Source: Rotaria socialis
Lineage: Eukaryota; Rotifera; Eurotatoria; Philodinida; Philodinidae
Assembly (NCBI GenBank): GCA_905331475.1
Contig: CAJNYU010000591.1
Span: 86,809 to 150,808, forward strand
Direction of reading: 5' to 3'
Length of the DNA stretch: 64,000 nt
Shown: piece by piece, positions 48,320 to 61,888 of the stretch
Position numbering within the stretch: position 1 is the stretch's first letter
How the letters are laid out: every line of letters begins with the position of its first letter
Program-made: the position numbers and the translations under genes
Notes under the pieces: generated by a model
The model's database searches: none
The model's input: the letters and a program-made list of their open reading frames with translations, nothing else
What the model was told of the DNA's origin: nothing

Positions 48320-51300
48320 ATGGATGCTGATTTCAAGGCTCAATTAGATCAAGAACGAACTAAAGTCGAAGATGCATTTGACTTTCTTGGCTGTAAAGTT
48401 GGCCGAGGGACATATGGGCATGTATACAAAGCAAAGAAAAAAGACGGGTAAGGGTATATAACCTTGAAATCTAGACATGCACATAACGGCGGTGTCATTT
48501 GATCGATTCGCTTTTTGCCGTAAACTAAAATGAAATGTTTTTGACATAAATGCTTTTTTTTCATTCTTGTCTTCCTGTCGTAATATTTATTATTATTCTT
48601 TGTCTTTTCGATTTAGAAATGATACACGAGATTATGCGTTGAAACAGATTGAAGGTAAACCAGGAAGCTGTAAAAAATGCATAGAAAATAATTTATGTTT
48701 TTGTTGCTTTTAGGTGCTGGTCTGTCAACAAGTGCGTGTCGAGAAATCTCTGTAGGTCTTTTTTGTTTTGATTTTGCAAAAAGACAGAGACCTAGTTTTT
48801 TAATAGTTATTACGAGAATTAAAACACGTGAATGTTATCACATTACAGCGAGTTTTTCTTTCCCATGCTGATCGTCGCGTTTATCTTCTATTTGATTTTG
48901 CTGAACATGATTTATGGGTAACAAGTTTTTATAGGAAAATTGATATTCTGAAACTTCTTGTTTCTTTCTATTAAAAGCATATTATTAAATTTCATCGTTC
49001 AGCGAAACAGAATAAGAAAACTGTTACATGTGCACGTGGTATGGTGAAATCTCTACTCTATCAAATTCTAGCTGGTATTCATTATTTACATGCAAATTGG
49101 ATCCTTCATCGAGATCTTAAACCCGCAAATATATTAGTTATGGGAGAAGGTATTGAACGTGGAAGAGTTAAAATTGCCGATATGGGTTTTGCACGTTTAT
49201 TTAATTCACCTCTAAAACCAATGGCAGATTTAGGTAAATGACAAATTTATGACGCCTATAATTTGTTTTAAGAATTTCTAATAAGTATTCATACGAGTCT
49301 TTACGATTTACTGGTTGCATAACTAGTGAGAGGGTACGAAGTCTAAAATAACTAAAAAAAATAGGCACCATTTATTTTCCTGTATTTATCGTCGTAATAA
49401 TAAATTTTTTGTAAATTATAAAAATAGTTACAGGGAATAAGATATATCAAATAAAATAATCGTCGATGTAGAAATAAAAAACGAACAACTATTTACTTAA
49501 GTAGTCATAAACATTTAGTAGTTTTCAAATGAAAGCAAGCATTTACTATTCTAAGTACTATATATTGGTGATTAATAATGAAATTAACATCTGTAGAAAA
49601 GAAAAAGAAACTAGTCGGTACTGATCGATTCGATCAATATAAGTTTTTTTGAATATCATTGTGTTTGATTCTAGAGTGAGTTTTTTTTTTGTTATATAAA
49701 TAATTAATGATTAACAAGAAAATGACTTAACTAATCAAATAAAATGAAAGAATAATATCAGTAAAAATACATACGTTGAGCAAGCATACAATAGAGAATA
49801 TGCTCGTCATTTTGACTTAATATCAGCTGAATCGAGTTTGTCAATCCTGATAATTTATCTTTATGGGTTCAGGAAATGTAATTTAATCATGGTATAGAAA
49901 TATCTTTTCTAGGATTAGTTCGTATAACATCTAAAGCTATTCTCGGAAAATTATTATTTGATTTCTTGATGGCTTAGCAATTTTTTGAATTAATGTCTGA
50001 TTAACACGATCAATGTTCCCCTTAGGGTTCCTCTATGAGGTTTCTTTTTCGATATGTTTAAGTAAGGTCGAATAATTGTTTGAATACGATTAACATCATA
50101 TTTAGATCCGGTTGTTGTTACATTTTGGTATCGTGCACCAGAGCTATTACTTGGTGCTCGTCATTACACAAAAGCGATTGATATTTGGGCCATAGGGTAC
50201 TTTATAATGATTAAAAACTACTTTCAAAATACTTTCCTTTATTTTTTTAGATGTATATTTGCAGAACTACTTACTTATGAACCAATATTTCATTGTAAAC
50301 AAGAAGATATCAAAACTAGTACACCTTATCATCATGATCAACTCGATCGAATATTTTCTGTTATGAGTTTTCCAATAGGTAATAAATTTCAATAGAATTT
50401 AATTAATTCAAACTTTTTCAAAATTTAATTTCCAGACAAAGACTGGGAAGATATGAAAAAGATGCCAGAATATGCACGTCTATCAAAAGAATTTAAAAAG
50501 AGCAAGCAAGTGCTTTATTTAAAAGTTTATTGAAAAAAAAAACACTTCATCTGCCATTTTCCTTCTAGTTATGCAAATTGCAGTTTAAATAAATATATGG
50601 AGAAACATAATGTACGATCCGATAGTCGAGCATTTCAATTGTTAGTACGTCTACTTACGACTGATCCAACAAAACGATTAAATGGTATGAATCTTTAGTT
50701 TTCGTCAGTACTCTGTATTCGTTGCTTTCTATAGCTTTAGAAGCAATGAATGATCTTTATTTTAAAGAAGATCCTCGCCCGACTGAAGAGTGAGTATTTT
50801 AAAAGAACGAATTATTCTATTTCACGTGATATCAAATTTGTTTTTAAGTGTATTTGAGTGTCAACCGATTCCATATCCTAAACGTGAATTCATCGCTGAT
50901 GATGATCCACCCGATGTCACTGGCGCACATATATCGAAAATTGAGTCAACCATAATGGTCAAAACAGATGCATCTTCAGTTGTTCTTACACAACAACAAA
51001 CCTCACATTTAAATCACAGTCAACAATCAATAACAACACAACAGCAACAGCAACAGAACGTGCACATCAAACAGCAACCACAACAACATAATAATATTGT
51101 TCAGCAGACACATCCTCAACAAGTAGGTTGAATATATGACGAATATCATTTGTATTTTTCTGTCAAAGAAGAAATATCGATGATTTGATAGAGTTAATAT
51201 TACAAATTAGTTCTATTGTACAAACGAAAATACTTTTAGATTATATTTTCAGCTTGAATTAAGTTTCTGCTTATGGTTATAAAAAACAGATGTCTCATTA

Positions 51301-51909
51301 TTGTTTTAGTGAACTTCTCAGAGATTGAATAAAACAAAGTAACAATTATTAAAGAATATTCTTAGATGAGATATAAATAAATTCTCAAGATTTGCAACTA
51401 ATATACTTCACGAAGTTATAACTGGCGCTAAAAAACTTAAGCTCTATATATCTCTCTACGGGAAATGTCTTTCCAAAGAATTTTCTATATACATATCTCT
51501 ACTTTCAAAGATCGATAAAATTCGTGATTTCTTTTTCTCCTAGATGAAAATGATGCAACAACAACAACAACAACAACAACAACAGCATACATCCAATGTT
51601 AATGGCCAAGGGCAACCACCTGAAAAGAAATTACGTGTCGCTGGTGGCTATAATACTGGTGATCCACCAAACTATGATTATCAAGTAATTATTTCTCTAG
51701 CTTTTTTTTCAGTAGCAACTTTGTTTTAAATCATCAAAAACTAATTACATGTATAACTCCGTCGTTTTTCTTTTCGGACTAATCATTTCTTACGTTCTAA
51801 TAAAAACAAAATAGATATAATATTGAGTATTTCTATTTTTTTTTTCGCATAGAGAAATACTAATCATCAACAACAACAAATGTATTCACAGCAGCAACAA
51901 CGATTTTAG
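48320..51909 (+). CDS. cdk8: cyclin-dependent kinase 8 (Mediator kinase)
   Basis: Thirteen exons: 48320..48447, 48617..48654, 48714..48751, 48807..48917, 48978..49233, 50106..50196, 50251..50378, 50436..50505, 50569..50684, 50735..50789, 50849..51122, 51544..51684, 51853..51909; 500 aa (human CDK8 464). CDK8 with cyclin C is the kinase module of Mediator in the nucleus. Seen: Gly-loop [12 protein letters not shown], catalytic Lys in [15 protein letters not shown] helix (PSTAIRE position, SMSACRE in CDK8/19), HRDLKPAN (149 on), the CDK8-specific DMG (173-175) in place of [20 protein letters not shown] and IPYPKREF. The C-terminal tail is Gln-rich (CAA/CAG repeats). Exon 8 ends at a GC donor (GCAAGT), the only join that keeps frame and restores the [13 protein letters not shown] segment. 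The first gene of a tight same-strand trio. Confidence 0.95.
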
Positions 51910-52072
51910 TCGGTTTTTCTGTATAAAAATAATATTTATTTATTCATATATTTCATTTTTCTTTTCGATCAATATTTGTAAATGATTGTTCTCTTTTTCT
52001 TTTCTTCCTTGTTTTTATTAATATACCTGAATATATATCTAAAAAATAAAATGTTAATTGTATTTGTTTTGT

Positions 52073-52074
52073 AG
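52073..52074 (+). promoter_or_regulatory. 3' splice site abutting the trit1 ATG (candidate trans-splice site)
   Basis: TATTTGTTTTGTAG is followed immediately by ATG at 52075. The cdk8 stop is only 165 bp upstream. Confidence 0.5.
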
Positions 52075-55000
52075 ATGGCTTCAGTAACGAATTTTCGTTA
52101 CACAACTTCTCCTATAGTAATTATTCTAGGTGCAACAGCTGTTGGTAAAACAAAATTATCCGTCCATTTATCAAAGCGTTTTCATGGAGAGATTATTAAT
52201 GCTGATTCAATGCAAATATATGAAGGTTTAGATATTACAACGGCTAAACCAACCACAACTGAAAAAGATAATGTTCCGCATCATTTATTTAGTTATGTAA
52301 ATCCTCTTGATCGTGCACATAATGTTGTGGATTATCGAAATGATGCTTTACCAATTGTAAGTTGATGATAACTTATAACGAGTCAAGAGAAAGAATCTAG
52401 TCATGGTTTTAAAATCATAAAAGACGCAGATATTAATCGAGATTTTCTTACGCCTTTCATGTCAATTATGCTTTCTTAGATTGAATCAGTATTATCCCGA
52501 TCTCATCTTCCATATATTGTCGGTGGTACAAATTATTATATTGAATCCTTATTGTTTCATCTCAATCCACCTGATCCATTAGTCGAACAATCAAACGATC
52601 AACAATGCATATCATTGGTACCTGATTTATCCGAAGAAAATTTAGCTAAATTAACTTCACCTGAATTACATGAAATATTATCTATAATTGATAAATCGAC
52701 AAGTATTCGTAGGCATCCAAATGAAGAACGCAAAATACGAAGGTTAGAGTTTTCAGTTTTTATCTGCTAACTACTTTTTCGTGAGCAAAATTATGGGTAA
52801 TATCCCACAGGAATGATATGACTTTTGTAGTGAAGTTAAACTAAGATAAAGCAAAGCGAAAAAATATCTATTAATTATTATGACCTACCTGGACGAACAA
52901 TATGTGGAGGTATGAGCATAACTCGTGATACAATTCAGGTAGTAGAGAAACGCATACAGGTAATTTTAGCCATCATAGCGACAGTATGTAAACGATCAAT
53001 TTGATATAATGATGACCTTAGTTTTTTTGCTATTTATAACTTTATTATTTTGATAATATTTAGAGCTATTGAATTTTATCGTGATTCTGGTGGTATTCCA
53101 TTGAGTGAAGCATTAAAAAAACAACATGCTGAAAGTGGATTTTCTTATCGAGGATCATTTCGTTTTCATCGTTGTTGTCTTTTGTGGTTGACATGTCAAA
53201 AAGAAGGTTTGCGTCTAGCCTTGACATAACATGAGAATCGAAAGGAATGCATGTTTTTTCGTTTGCATTTCAGAACTACAAAGACGTATTAATGATCGAA
53301 TAAAATCTATGCTTGATCGTGGTCTTATTGATGAATTAGAAAAATTTCATGATAAATATAATCGAACACGTGCAGAATCCGAACAATCATATGATTACAC
53401 ACATGGAATATTTCAAGCTATTGGTTTTAAAGAATTTCATGATTACCTTCTTCTATCAGATATTGAACGAAAAAGTGAAAATGGTGAAAAAATATTTGCT
53501 AATGGTAGGTATGTAAGATTAACAAACTGTCTTTTATTTCGTTTTTATTATGTAAGGAGAAGCCCATAAAAAAAGAACTAGATATTAAAAACATATTCAA
53601 AAACAGTCATGTGCTGTTTTTTCTCTCAGTGGTAGGTGACAACTCATTAATGATTTTCTTCATAGGGTGAGACATATTAAATAAATATTTTACAGAATTT
53701 GTACTATTTGTCTCAATGAAAAAAAAACACATTATTTCTCGAAAATATTTTACTCATGCTATCTTTCATAACCATGAAATTCGACATACGAAATTTTAAG
53801 TAGATTTAGTAGGTGAGAAATTCAACTCAATTCCACTCGTTTGGTTCAATTGAAGAGACGGTATGTTTTATAATAATTCATTTCATCGTAGATCTTATAA
53901 GTCAATAAGCTTAGAGAAGTGAATAACTTGATGAGTCTAGCACTCTAAAGTCTTTTTATGTCATTATTTACCGGCGGGGAAATATGACAGTTTTGTAATT
54001 CGAACTCTGTTGATATATCTTAAGTTTCTGAGGTACCCTAAATTAATGGAGGGAAATTACTATTATGTTACTAAGTTACTCGTGATAAATATGTTAAGAA
54101 TTACCCATTAAAAGGTGATGGAACACTTGTCGATTACATTTATTCGTCGAGACATTTGTATTGCAGAGAAACCTTGACATATTGTAAAGTTGGATGAATA
54201 TTTTCGAATGTATTATCAATTTAATGAAACATCCCTCAAGCATTGAGTTAGACTCAATCGTTAAGCATGGTTTCTCACGAATACTTATTTGTCACATGAA
54301 AGAATCAACTTTAGGTATTTTGTATTATTCGGTAAATTCATAACAAAACAACATATTAACTTCCCGTGTATATGTCTCTCGCAAAAACGAATGTAGGAGC
54401 CATCGTTAGGTAGTCCTTAAGTACAAAATCCGTGCGAGAGTGAAATGTATTTATATGTAAAGAAAAATCTTGATGAGTTTCACATCATCAAGAATAATAA
54501 TTGTTTTTAAATGATTAAAACTCTCCCCATGTATTCGAAGTCTTTATTGTATAGTAGATTTCTCACTTACTATCTATAATAATTTTTATGATTAGCTGTT
54601 GAACGTCTAAAACTGTCAACAATACAATATTCCAAATATCAAGAAAAATGGCTTCGAATGCGTCTTCTTCAACGTAATGGAATTTCAAAAATAGAATCTA
54701 TTTTTTCCAAGTAAAAATCATTCGATCTTCGTTTAGGGGTCGAAGAACATTCACCGAATGTTTATGAACTTGATACAACTAATCTATCATTATGGAATGA
54801 AAATGTTGAACAACGAGCTGAAGCTATTATTAATGCTTTTCTTAAAGTACGCATTCTTTTTTCTAGAAAAATCTCTAGATTAATTTATACTTGTCAAATG
54901 TTAATTTTCTTAGAATGAAACAATTCCATATGAATCTCTTCCAAGAAAACAGACAGATGAACCTGTCTATGAACAAAATACATGTTCAACATGTCAACGA

Positions 55001-55289
55001 GTATTTCATTTGAAATCACAATGGCTTGGTAAAAATCTCTTTTTGACTTTACTGTATACACGTATACTTTTTATTTTTAAACATAGTCCATTTAAAAGGC
55101 AAACAACATAAACGAATGGTTCGTGAAACGGATCGAGTACAATATCGTCAAAAATTGAATAATGCTATACCATCATTGTTAAATACACTTGACTTATTAG
55201 AATCAAAAAAAGCTTCTGAAAGAGATAACGAGAGTGATGAATTTGAAATAGACGAACTAATTGATACATCGCATACCAAAGACTGCTGA
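52075..55289 (+). CDS. trit1: tRNA dimethylallyltransferase (isopentenyltransferase)
   Basis: Eight exons: 52075..52356, 52480..52742, 53064..53206, 53274..53504, 54596..54673, 54737..54846, 54914..55028, 55087..55289; 474 aa (human 467). It transfers dimethylallyl to A37 of tRNAs reading UNN codons (i6A), in cytosol and mitochondria. Seen: P-loop GATAVGKT (19-26), DSMQIYEGLDITTAKPT (the DSxQxY and T-x-K substrate motifs), PHHLFSYVNP, IVGGTNYYIESLL, and a C-terminal C2H2/matrin-type zinc finger (CSTCQRVFHLKSQW... H-x5-H near 397-420) found in eukaryotic TRIT1. The 63-bp intron 54674-54736 begins inside what looks like an open exon; using it joins RLLQ to RVEEHSPNVYELD, which fits the family. 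Introns 3-4 and 4-5 vary from 67 to 1091 bp. Confidence 0.93.
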
Positions 55290-55328
55290 TGATTATTTGT
55301 TATTGTTTACTGTTTGTTTTTTGTTTCT

Positions 55329-55330
55329 AG
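55329..55330 (+). promoter_or_regulatory. strong 3' splice site in the trit1-BAIAP3-like spacer
   Basis: TTTGTTTTTTGTTTCTAG lies 40 bp after the trit1 stop and 63 nt before the next ATG. No 5' donor fits between the two genes at that distance. This is the pattern of a trans-splice acceptor in an operon. Confidence 0.5.
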
Positions 55331-55393
55331 AAAGAATATATTTCTATATAACATTATATCTTGTTTTTCCCGAAAAATATCTAACTATTCCGT

Positions 55394-58300
55394 ATGGTGA
55401 ACAAGAGAAGCAATCTTGTCGAAGTAAGAGAGTGAGAGAAAGAAATCTAACTCAAACCAAACATTAATGCAATTAATATTTCTTGCTTTCTCTCACTCTC
55501 TTATTTTATTTAAGTAACTTTTATTGAAACATATTAATTTTTATTTCAGAGACGTCTGTATGAATATACACTGCATGCTGTTACATCACCCTTATATACT
55601 ACTGAATCAAACAGAACAAGTGATCAACTTGCAACTCATGTTGCTAAGGTATATTATAAATAGCATAAGGATTTTCATTTTGTTTCATTGATTTATTTAT
55701 CGATAGCTTTTCAATGTTGATCCTGAAGAACATGAACAAAAATATATGCAAGCTATTAAGAAAGAAGTAAGATTTTTTTATTGTCAAAACCCGAAAACAT
55801 GCTATCGATTGTTTTTAAAAATTTTTAGCCATGCGGTGTTGTTCTCTTGGTTGATGTTAAACAAGCACGTGATTTGCGGGGCGAAGATCAAAATGGTTTG
55901 CTTTATTTTTCTTTCTAACTTATTTTTATTTTTTTTTGAAAAGGTTTGAGTGATCCTTACTGTGAAATTACTGTTGTAAACATCCCCAGCCACCATAAGA
56001 ATTCCAATGGGCTAGCAACATCTTCACTATCCATATTGTCATCAGAAACACCTCCTATTCGAAAACGAAGTCTATCATTGTTTTCTTGTGTTCGCTCATC
56101 ATGTATATTGAATCGAACGTTTCACTTGTCGAGAATAACATTTCATATTTTCTTTTCTTTTTTAGCTCCTAAAGATCATTTGAAGGCACCATCAAGAAAA
56201 GTTAGTCGACGAAATAGTAAAAACAGTAGCGGAACACGTTTGACCAATCAAGTAATATTAGAGTCTCTCAATAAAAACAAAACATCATCAGTGCCACCCT
56301 ATCGTACGAAAGTTAAACAAAAAACTCTTAATCCAGAGTGGAATGAACACGTTGAATTGTAAGTCAATAATATTCATTGAACATTTCGTTAGTTAATGAT
56401 TCATATTTTTTTCCGTAATTTCAAAGTTATGACGTTTATTCTCTTTACTTTTTTGTTTTAGTGACATAGACAATATTCTTGACAAACATTTGCGCATATG
56501 CGTATACGATTCAGATAGGGAACGGGCGCCGGGATTGATAACAGCTGTTCAAGAAAAGCGTGGATTTTTACAGTAAATTTCTCGATTTTTTTCTCCTTTT
56601 ATTTTTATCAAAAATGAAATTTCTTTTGATTACTTTAGAAAATTTTCTGGAATTCACAGTTTCTTAAAAACAGGTGAAATTAAAGATGATTTTCTTGGTG
56701 AAATCTTGCTTGATGTTAAAGTAATTAAAATTTGGATTTTGTCTTCTTGATATTTTTACCGATAAAATATTCTTTTGTATTTATAGTCATTAGCAGTATT
56801 TGACCGTGATCAATGGTTTCCATTAGTGGGATCAAATCAAAATCGATCAAATAATAATAATTCAAGAGGTGAAATTCTACTAGGACTAAAAGTTCATTTT
56901 AAATTGGTAAGTAGAAAATTGTTAGTTAAAATTTTTTTTCTATAAAAATGATCTTCAGATTAGCCAGGTCAAGCAGTTTATTGCCTCTTCATATTCTTCT
57001 TTCGATAGAGCTTCAAAGGTTATCTTTATTTGCTATGAATGATTTTGCACGCGAAAATCTAACCATAGATGTTAATTTTTTAATTACTTTTTTATCTATT
57101 TTTAAAGAATACTCTTTATCTTGTCTTTTTTATTTTTCAAGGATGAGAGAAATACGAAAGTTCGTCAGCGTGTATCAAGTGGTGCCGCATTAGAATTTCG
57201 TCGTGGCCATTCAACAGTATCTGGTATTCCAATAACTTCATCGATTATATTTCGTTCAAGTATTTTTCGAAAAAATTTCCGACGAGGAAACTTATACATT
57301 AACGATACAACAAATACAGGCAATAAATATAAAGAATTTTTCTTATACACGAATTTTGCGTAGAATTCAGACGAGACTTAATACAGCTACTATTAAGAAT
57401 TAAAGAACAGCCAATTTACTCTATATTTTTCAGTACAAGTCTCTCTATGAAAGTAAATTGACATTTCAAAACAAGATAAAAGTACCATATTGCCATTATT
57501 CATCTCTAATAGGGCCCAGCAAAGTGGGATTCATCTGAACTATGAGATTTCTATAGTTGCATTGGTTATACTTCTCCGTAGATGCAGATTTTGATTTCTA
57601 GAATTGAAAAATGCTTTCGAATAGTGTTTCAAAAATGTTATAATAATAAAATATTTACTTTGTTTGTCGTTTATTTGTCTTTTTTAGTTCTTCCAGATGA
57701 TTTTGAAGTAAATTTCAGTCGATGTGATTCATGTTTAACACCAGCAACTGATACGGATTCACCATTATTAATCGAAGAATATCATCAATTAACTCGTATT
57801 ATTATGTTGCATGAATTAGAAGATGTGAGACAAACGGTATAATTTTTTTCAGTTTTTAAATCTGGATTAAGAAAACTCTTTTTATTGTTGTTTTCTAGAT
57901 TGAAAATCCATCGCGTGAAATTGTTATTGATTGGAGTGGATCATTGAGTCAATTATCTGTTGATGTGCTCACTCAATTTCGTGTTTTATACAATATTTCA
58001 ATACTATCAGATGCATTGATGTAAGTAAAAAATAGCCACGAATGGCACGTATTTATAACATGTTTGTTTAAAACCAATAGGCAATTACTTGTTATTATGG
58101 AACTTCGATGCTCAGGCGATTATGCAATGTTTATAAGTCAAGGTGTCCTTATAGGCTTTTTAAAACCATTTCTACATCAACTAGATCTAAGAGCTGATGT
58201 TACCGATTTGGATTTTACTGATTATGAAGTAAAAATAATTAAATTATTATTTTAAAGACAAATTTTGTTTTTCAATCTTTAGAAAACAGCATTTAATGAT

Positions 58301-61300
58301 ATTCTTAATGCCTTTGTTGGCCATTATAATAAACGTGTAAATATTGATGCGCCATGGTTTTTACCATCGAAAGAAGCAATACCAAATATTCAGAGTATAT
58401 TTGAGTAAGTTTTGATTTGATATTAATCTTCTTTTGATGGCTAATATCATCTATATTTTAGACTAATCAATACATTACTTCTTTCGAAAATTTGCTCGAG
58501 TCAACCAACAATACGGATTCATTTTGAAGAAACAATTAAACGTCGTTTACAAACGGATATTAATGATTCTTTTAGTGTTTATACACATGCATTCGATGAC
58601 AAAAATGATATGCAATTAGCTGGTGCTAAAAATTATCTTGAATATGTTGTGAAAATAGCTGAATCAATGTCCCTGCTATCTGTTTATCAGGGATTCTTTA
58701 CACCATTCAATATAAATTATGTTAAAGAGTGTTTCTTTGGAACGCAAGGTGTTGGTGATCGGGTAAAATATTCTATAGCACTTTCTATGTTATTATTTTC
58801 CTTTTATCTTATTAGTTAACTGAAATCACAATATGTTTATTAGGCAACAGAACAGAATACTTTGAAGTACATTCAAAACCAACAGTTACAGCAACCTCAT
58901 CAATATTTGATCCAAATTTAATTGACAGCTCACGTACCCTTTTAAATTTATATTTATATTTAAAAACAATTGTTGAAAACCTTCAAAAGAATCTTCAAAC
59001 ACGGTGTGGTTCTTTTTTCAATCATCTATTTATTTGATTGAATACTTTTTGTCTTGTTCTGAGTAGAGATTGGGAAATAAATGCCTTCAAATTGAAATTA
59101 AATGAATACCATAAATGGTTTTCACCAACAATGAAATTTCTACTCGAAGGTTTTGTTGCATATATAAGACAAGTGATGGAGAGAGCTGTAGAAAATGATA
59201 ATGAAATAGAAGTAAGTTTTATTTATTTAATTTCTATAAAAAAAATCATTTTTTTCCAGCTTCCTCCCAGTGAATCTACTCTTCATTCGGAATCGGCCAC
59301 GATTGCTACTAATCTCTGCATACGGGTATAGTATTCATTCTTCTAACCCATAGGTTGCTACAAATTATGACGAAAACATCATAGGTTATCATATAGAGAT
59401 TTTCAGGGTGCGTTTCATGCTGAATGTCAGTGTATATATATATATATATATGAGAGTAGTAGTTATGTAATTAAAAATCTTTGAAGAGAAATACAAGAAC
59501 TAGTAAAAATACTGACAACACTCTCAAATAGCATGAAATCAGTCTCGAACAGAATCCAATCTCATTCAAACCACATAGTTCAGATCAACGATAATGATTT
59601 TACCTTTGAATTTTGTAATTGACGGTCTGTAGTGGAGCTCTATCGCCGATATATTTCTCTGCATAATCTTATTGATTGAATTAATTTAGTTGTGTAGAGA
59701 ATGGGAAGCGATTAATTATCCTAATACGGACGTACGTTACACAGCAGTTATTAAACTAACAAATACAATATGTGAACAATGTCAACATTATGCACGACGT
59801 ATAGCACGTAAATTATCAGACAATAGCTACTTTCCGAATTTAGAACGTACACAATCTTTTAATGTTTCAAAAAAAGTCTGTCGGAAACAATTTAATTTGA
59901 TCTTTATATTTTCAAAATCTTGTCTTGATAATTTTAGTTATGTACATTAGTTAACGATATTGAGTATGTTAAATCCAATTTACTTTCATCATTACCAAAT
60001 TTACTAAATTTCTCATCTGTGATTGATAAAATGAATGAAGAGTATGGGTCAACAGAATTTCAGCGTACGAAAGTAACACTTGAACGTTTAATTGCCACAG
60101 CTGAAACTGAAATGAATGACGTTATGAAACTTATTTTCGAACATGTGGCGACATCGTTTTATGAATCTTTACGAGGTAAAATTCGTGATTATTATGATGC
60201 TGAAGCACATAACAAAGCCAATGTAAGAGAAACAATAAAAGTGTGCATATATCTACTGTTTTGTTTTCGAATGAGTTTTTAGTGTATGACAGATATTCAT
60301 CAATATATTGATCGGCAAATTCTTCAACAGCTACATGAAGGTCTTGAAACAGTTCAATATTCACGTGTTGCTAGTGCTATACGCATTAAGGCGTTACAAT
60401 GTTTCAAAGAATTATTACCTTTTGATGTACCACCTGATTTTTATAAACGTGTTCTAAGTTCATTTGATCTATTAGCTAATTATTTTGAAGAAGTATGCCG
60501 TGAAAAATCTCATACACCTGGCCCACCATGTGACGAAGAAAAAGCATTCCGAAGCATACTTGAAAACTATGCACTATCAACTGAACAATTACAATTAATG
60601 TACTTTCTACATATAACTCTAGCACGTTCTCCAGTAAATATTCTTTTTGAATTTGAAAAACTAAAGAAATTTATTGATGTTTCTTTTTTTTCTAGCATGA
60701 ATATTCAGTAAATCATGGTCAAATAGCTTTTCGTACTGCATACGAGATAATCAATGATCTTCTTACTATTCATGTTTTTAGTAGGTTGATTATGTTTATT
60801 ATTTTTTTGAATGAATGATATTTATGAATAGATAGTTTATGTTTTTCCTCGTCTCTCTATAGTTCTTAATTGTCGACATCTAACAAAAATGGATTATTTT
60901 GGTAAATCAGATCCCTATGTTGTTCTTGAATTGATACCATCTACAGTTTTTCAAAATCGTGCAAAACCTCTTCGAACAACAACGAAAAAACAAACACTTA
61001 ATCCAGACTTTAATGAACTATTTCTATGGTAGATTTGCTGTTTGTTTTTATTGTGATAAACATGAAATTTTTTTGTATCTAAAGGTATCGTCTTCCACTA
61101 AATGTACTCTCAATGTCTGGTACTGTTTTACATATGAGTGTGTGGGATCAAGATGTAGTGAATGATGATTTTATTGGTGAGTGTTTTGTACCATTAGCAA
61201 ATATTGAGTCGTTAGCAAATCGTCAATCAATACGTGATGTTCCTGCGTCAGAAATACCGTTAAGAAGACCATTAAAAAATATTCAACCATCAGTATTTGA

Positions 61301-61614
61301 AGTAAGATGCTTTTTCGTAATTTTCCTTTTCCTTATAATTTATTTGTTTACTTTAGTTAATTCGAAGTCGCATACGATTTGACCCAATAGCAGCTCAATT
61401 TGTTAAAGATCGTACTAGTGTAATGGAAGCTGGTACTGGAAGTGATGATAGATCTAATTCAAGTGACGATAAACACTCATCAGGTTCATACGCTAGCTCA
61501 GTTATACGTTCAATGGTTTCTAAGCTGCCATTTAATATGATTTTCGGTTTTAATTCAAATTCTCGGGATAGATCAGACGTTGGTGATGATGACGATGATA
61601 ATGACATAATTTAA
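55394..61614 (+). CDS. baiap3/unc13d: BAIAP3/Munc13-4-like C2-MUN-C2 vesicle-priming protein
   Basis: About 26 exons: 55394..55423, 55550..55648, 55707..55766, 55829..55895, 55944..56102, 56166..56358, 56462..56572, 56639..56720, 56787..56906, 56959..57018, 57142..57223, 57688..57836, 57899..58020, 58081..58228, 58283..58404, 58462..58762, 58816..59003, 59067..59211, 59260..59325, 59690..59875, 59938..60222, 60283..60633, 60696..60780, 60863..61028, 61085..61301, 61357..61614; about 1283 aa. The N-terminal LYEYTLH...VDPEEHEQ block and C2A (residues 64-307, NGLSDPYC, CVYDSD with Ca-binding Asp) match BAIAP3/Munc13-4. A MUN region follows (about 400-1040, with LTEITICLLGNRTEYF and LCTLVNDIEYV). 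C2B (1065-1200) has GKSDPYVVLEL and SVWDQDVVNDDF. A Ser/Asp-rich tail ends it. Such proteins prime Rab-dependent exocytosis or endosome recycling. The first exon and the joins around 57142-57688 are the least certain. The gene lies 104 bp after trit1. Confidence 0.85.
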
Positions 61615-61724
61615 CTGCTTCATTTTATTTTAATCATCTTGCATGATTTCAAAACGAGCTGCATGTATTGTAACAAAATTCACACTAATGTTCGTCAGAT
61701 AGAAAATAACTAAATGTTCTTCAG

Positions 61725-61888
61725 ATTTATGTAATAGTCAACAATCTCATCATCAGTCGAATGCTATTATAGTGCCATTATCGGAACCCACGCAATTGGC
61801 AAACACTCAAGCGGGTTACCGTATATGGCGATTACTTCATTGGAAAGGAGATAGTGCTCATACATCATGTGACACTTTGAATGAATAA
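61725..61888 (+). other. orphan coding-like exon (possible alternative last exon)
   Basis: Behind an acceptor TTCTTCAG (AG at 61723-61724), a frame beginning with two leftover bases reads LCNSQQSHHQSNAIIVPLSE, continues with an LANTQAGYRIWRLLHW segment and stops at 61886-61888. Codon use is like the neighbouring exons. It would fit in phase if spliced from a donor inside the last BAIAP3-like exon (for example GGTTTTAA near 61546), giving a different C-terminus. No start codon of its own. Confidence 0.4.

Noticed and set aside
54711-54736. A 26-bp intron in trit1 starting at GTAAAAATC
   Set aside because: Too short to splice; the donor at 54674 gives a 63-bp intron, keeps frame and fits the family.
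58755-58853. Acceptor at GTTTATTAG before GCAACAG in the BAIAP3-like gene
   Set aside because: With the good GTAAAA donor it leads to a stop; the acceptor at 58814-58815 keeps frame and adds the LTEITICLLGN segment.
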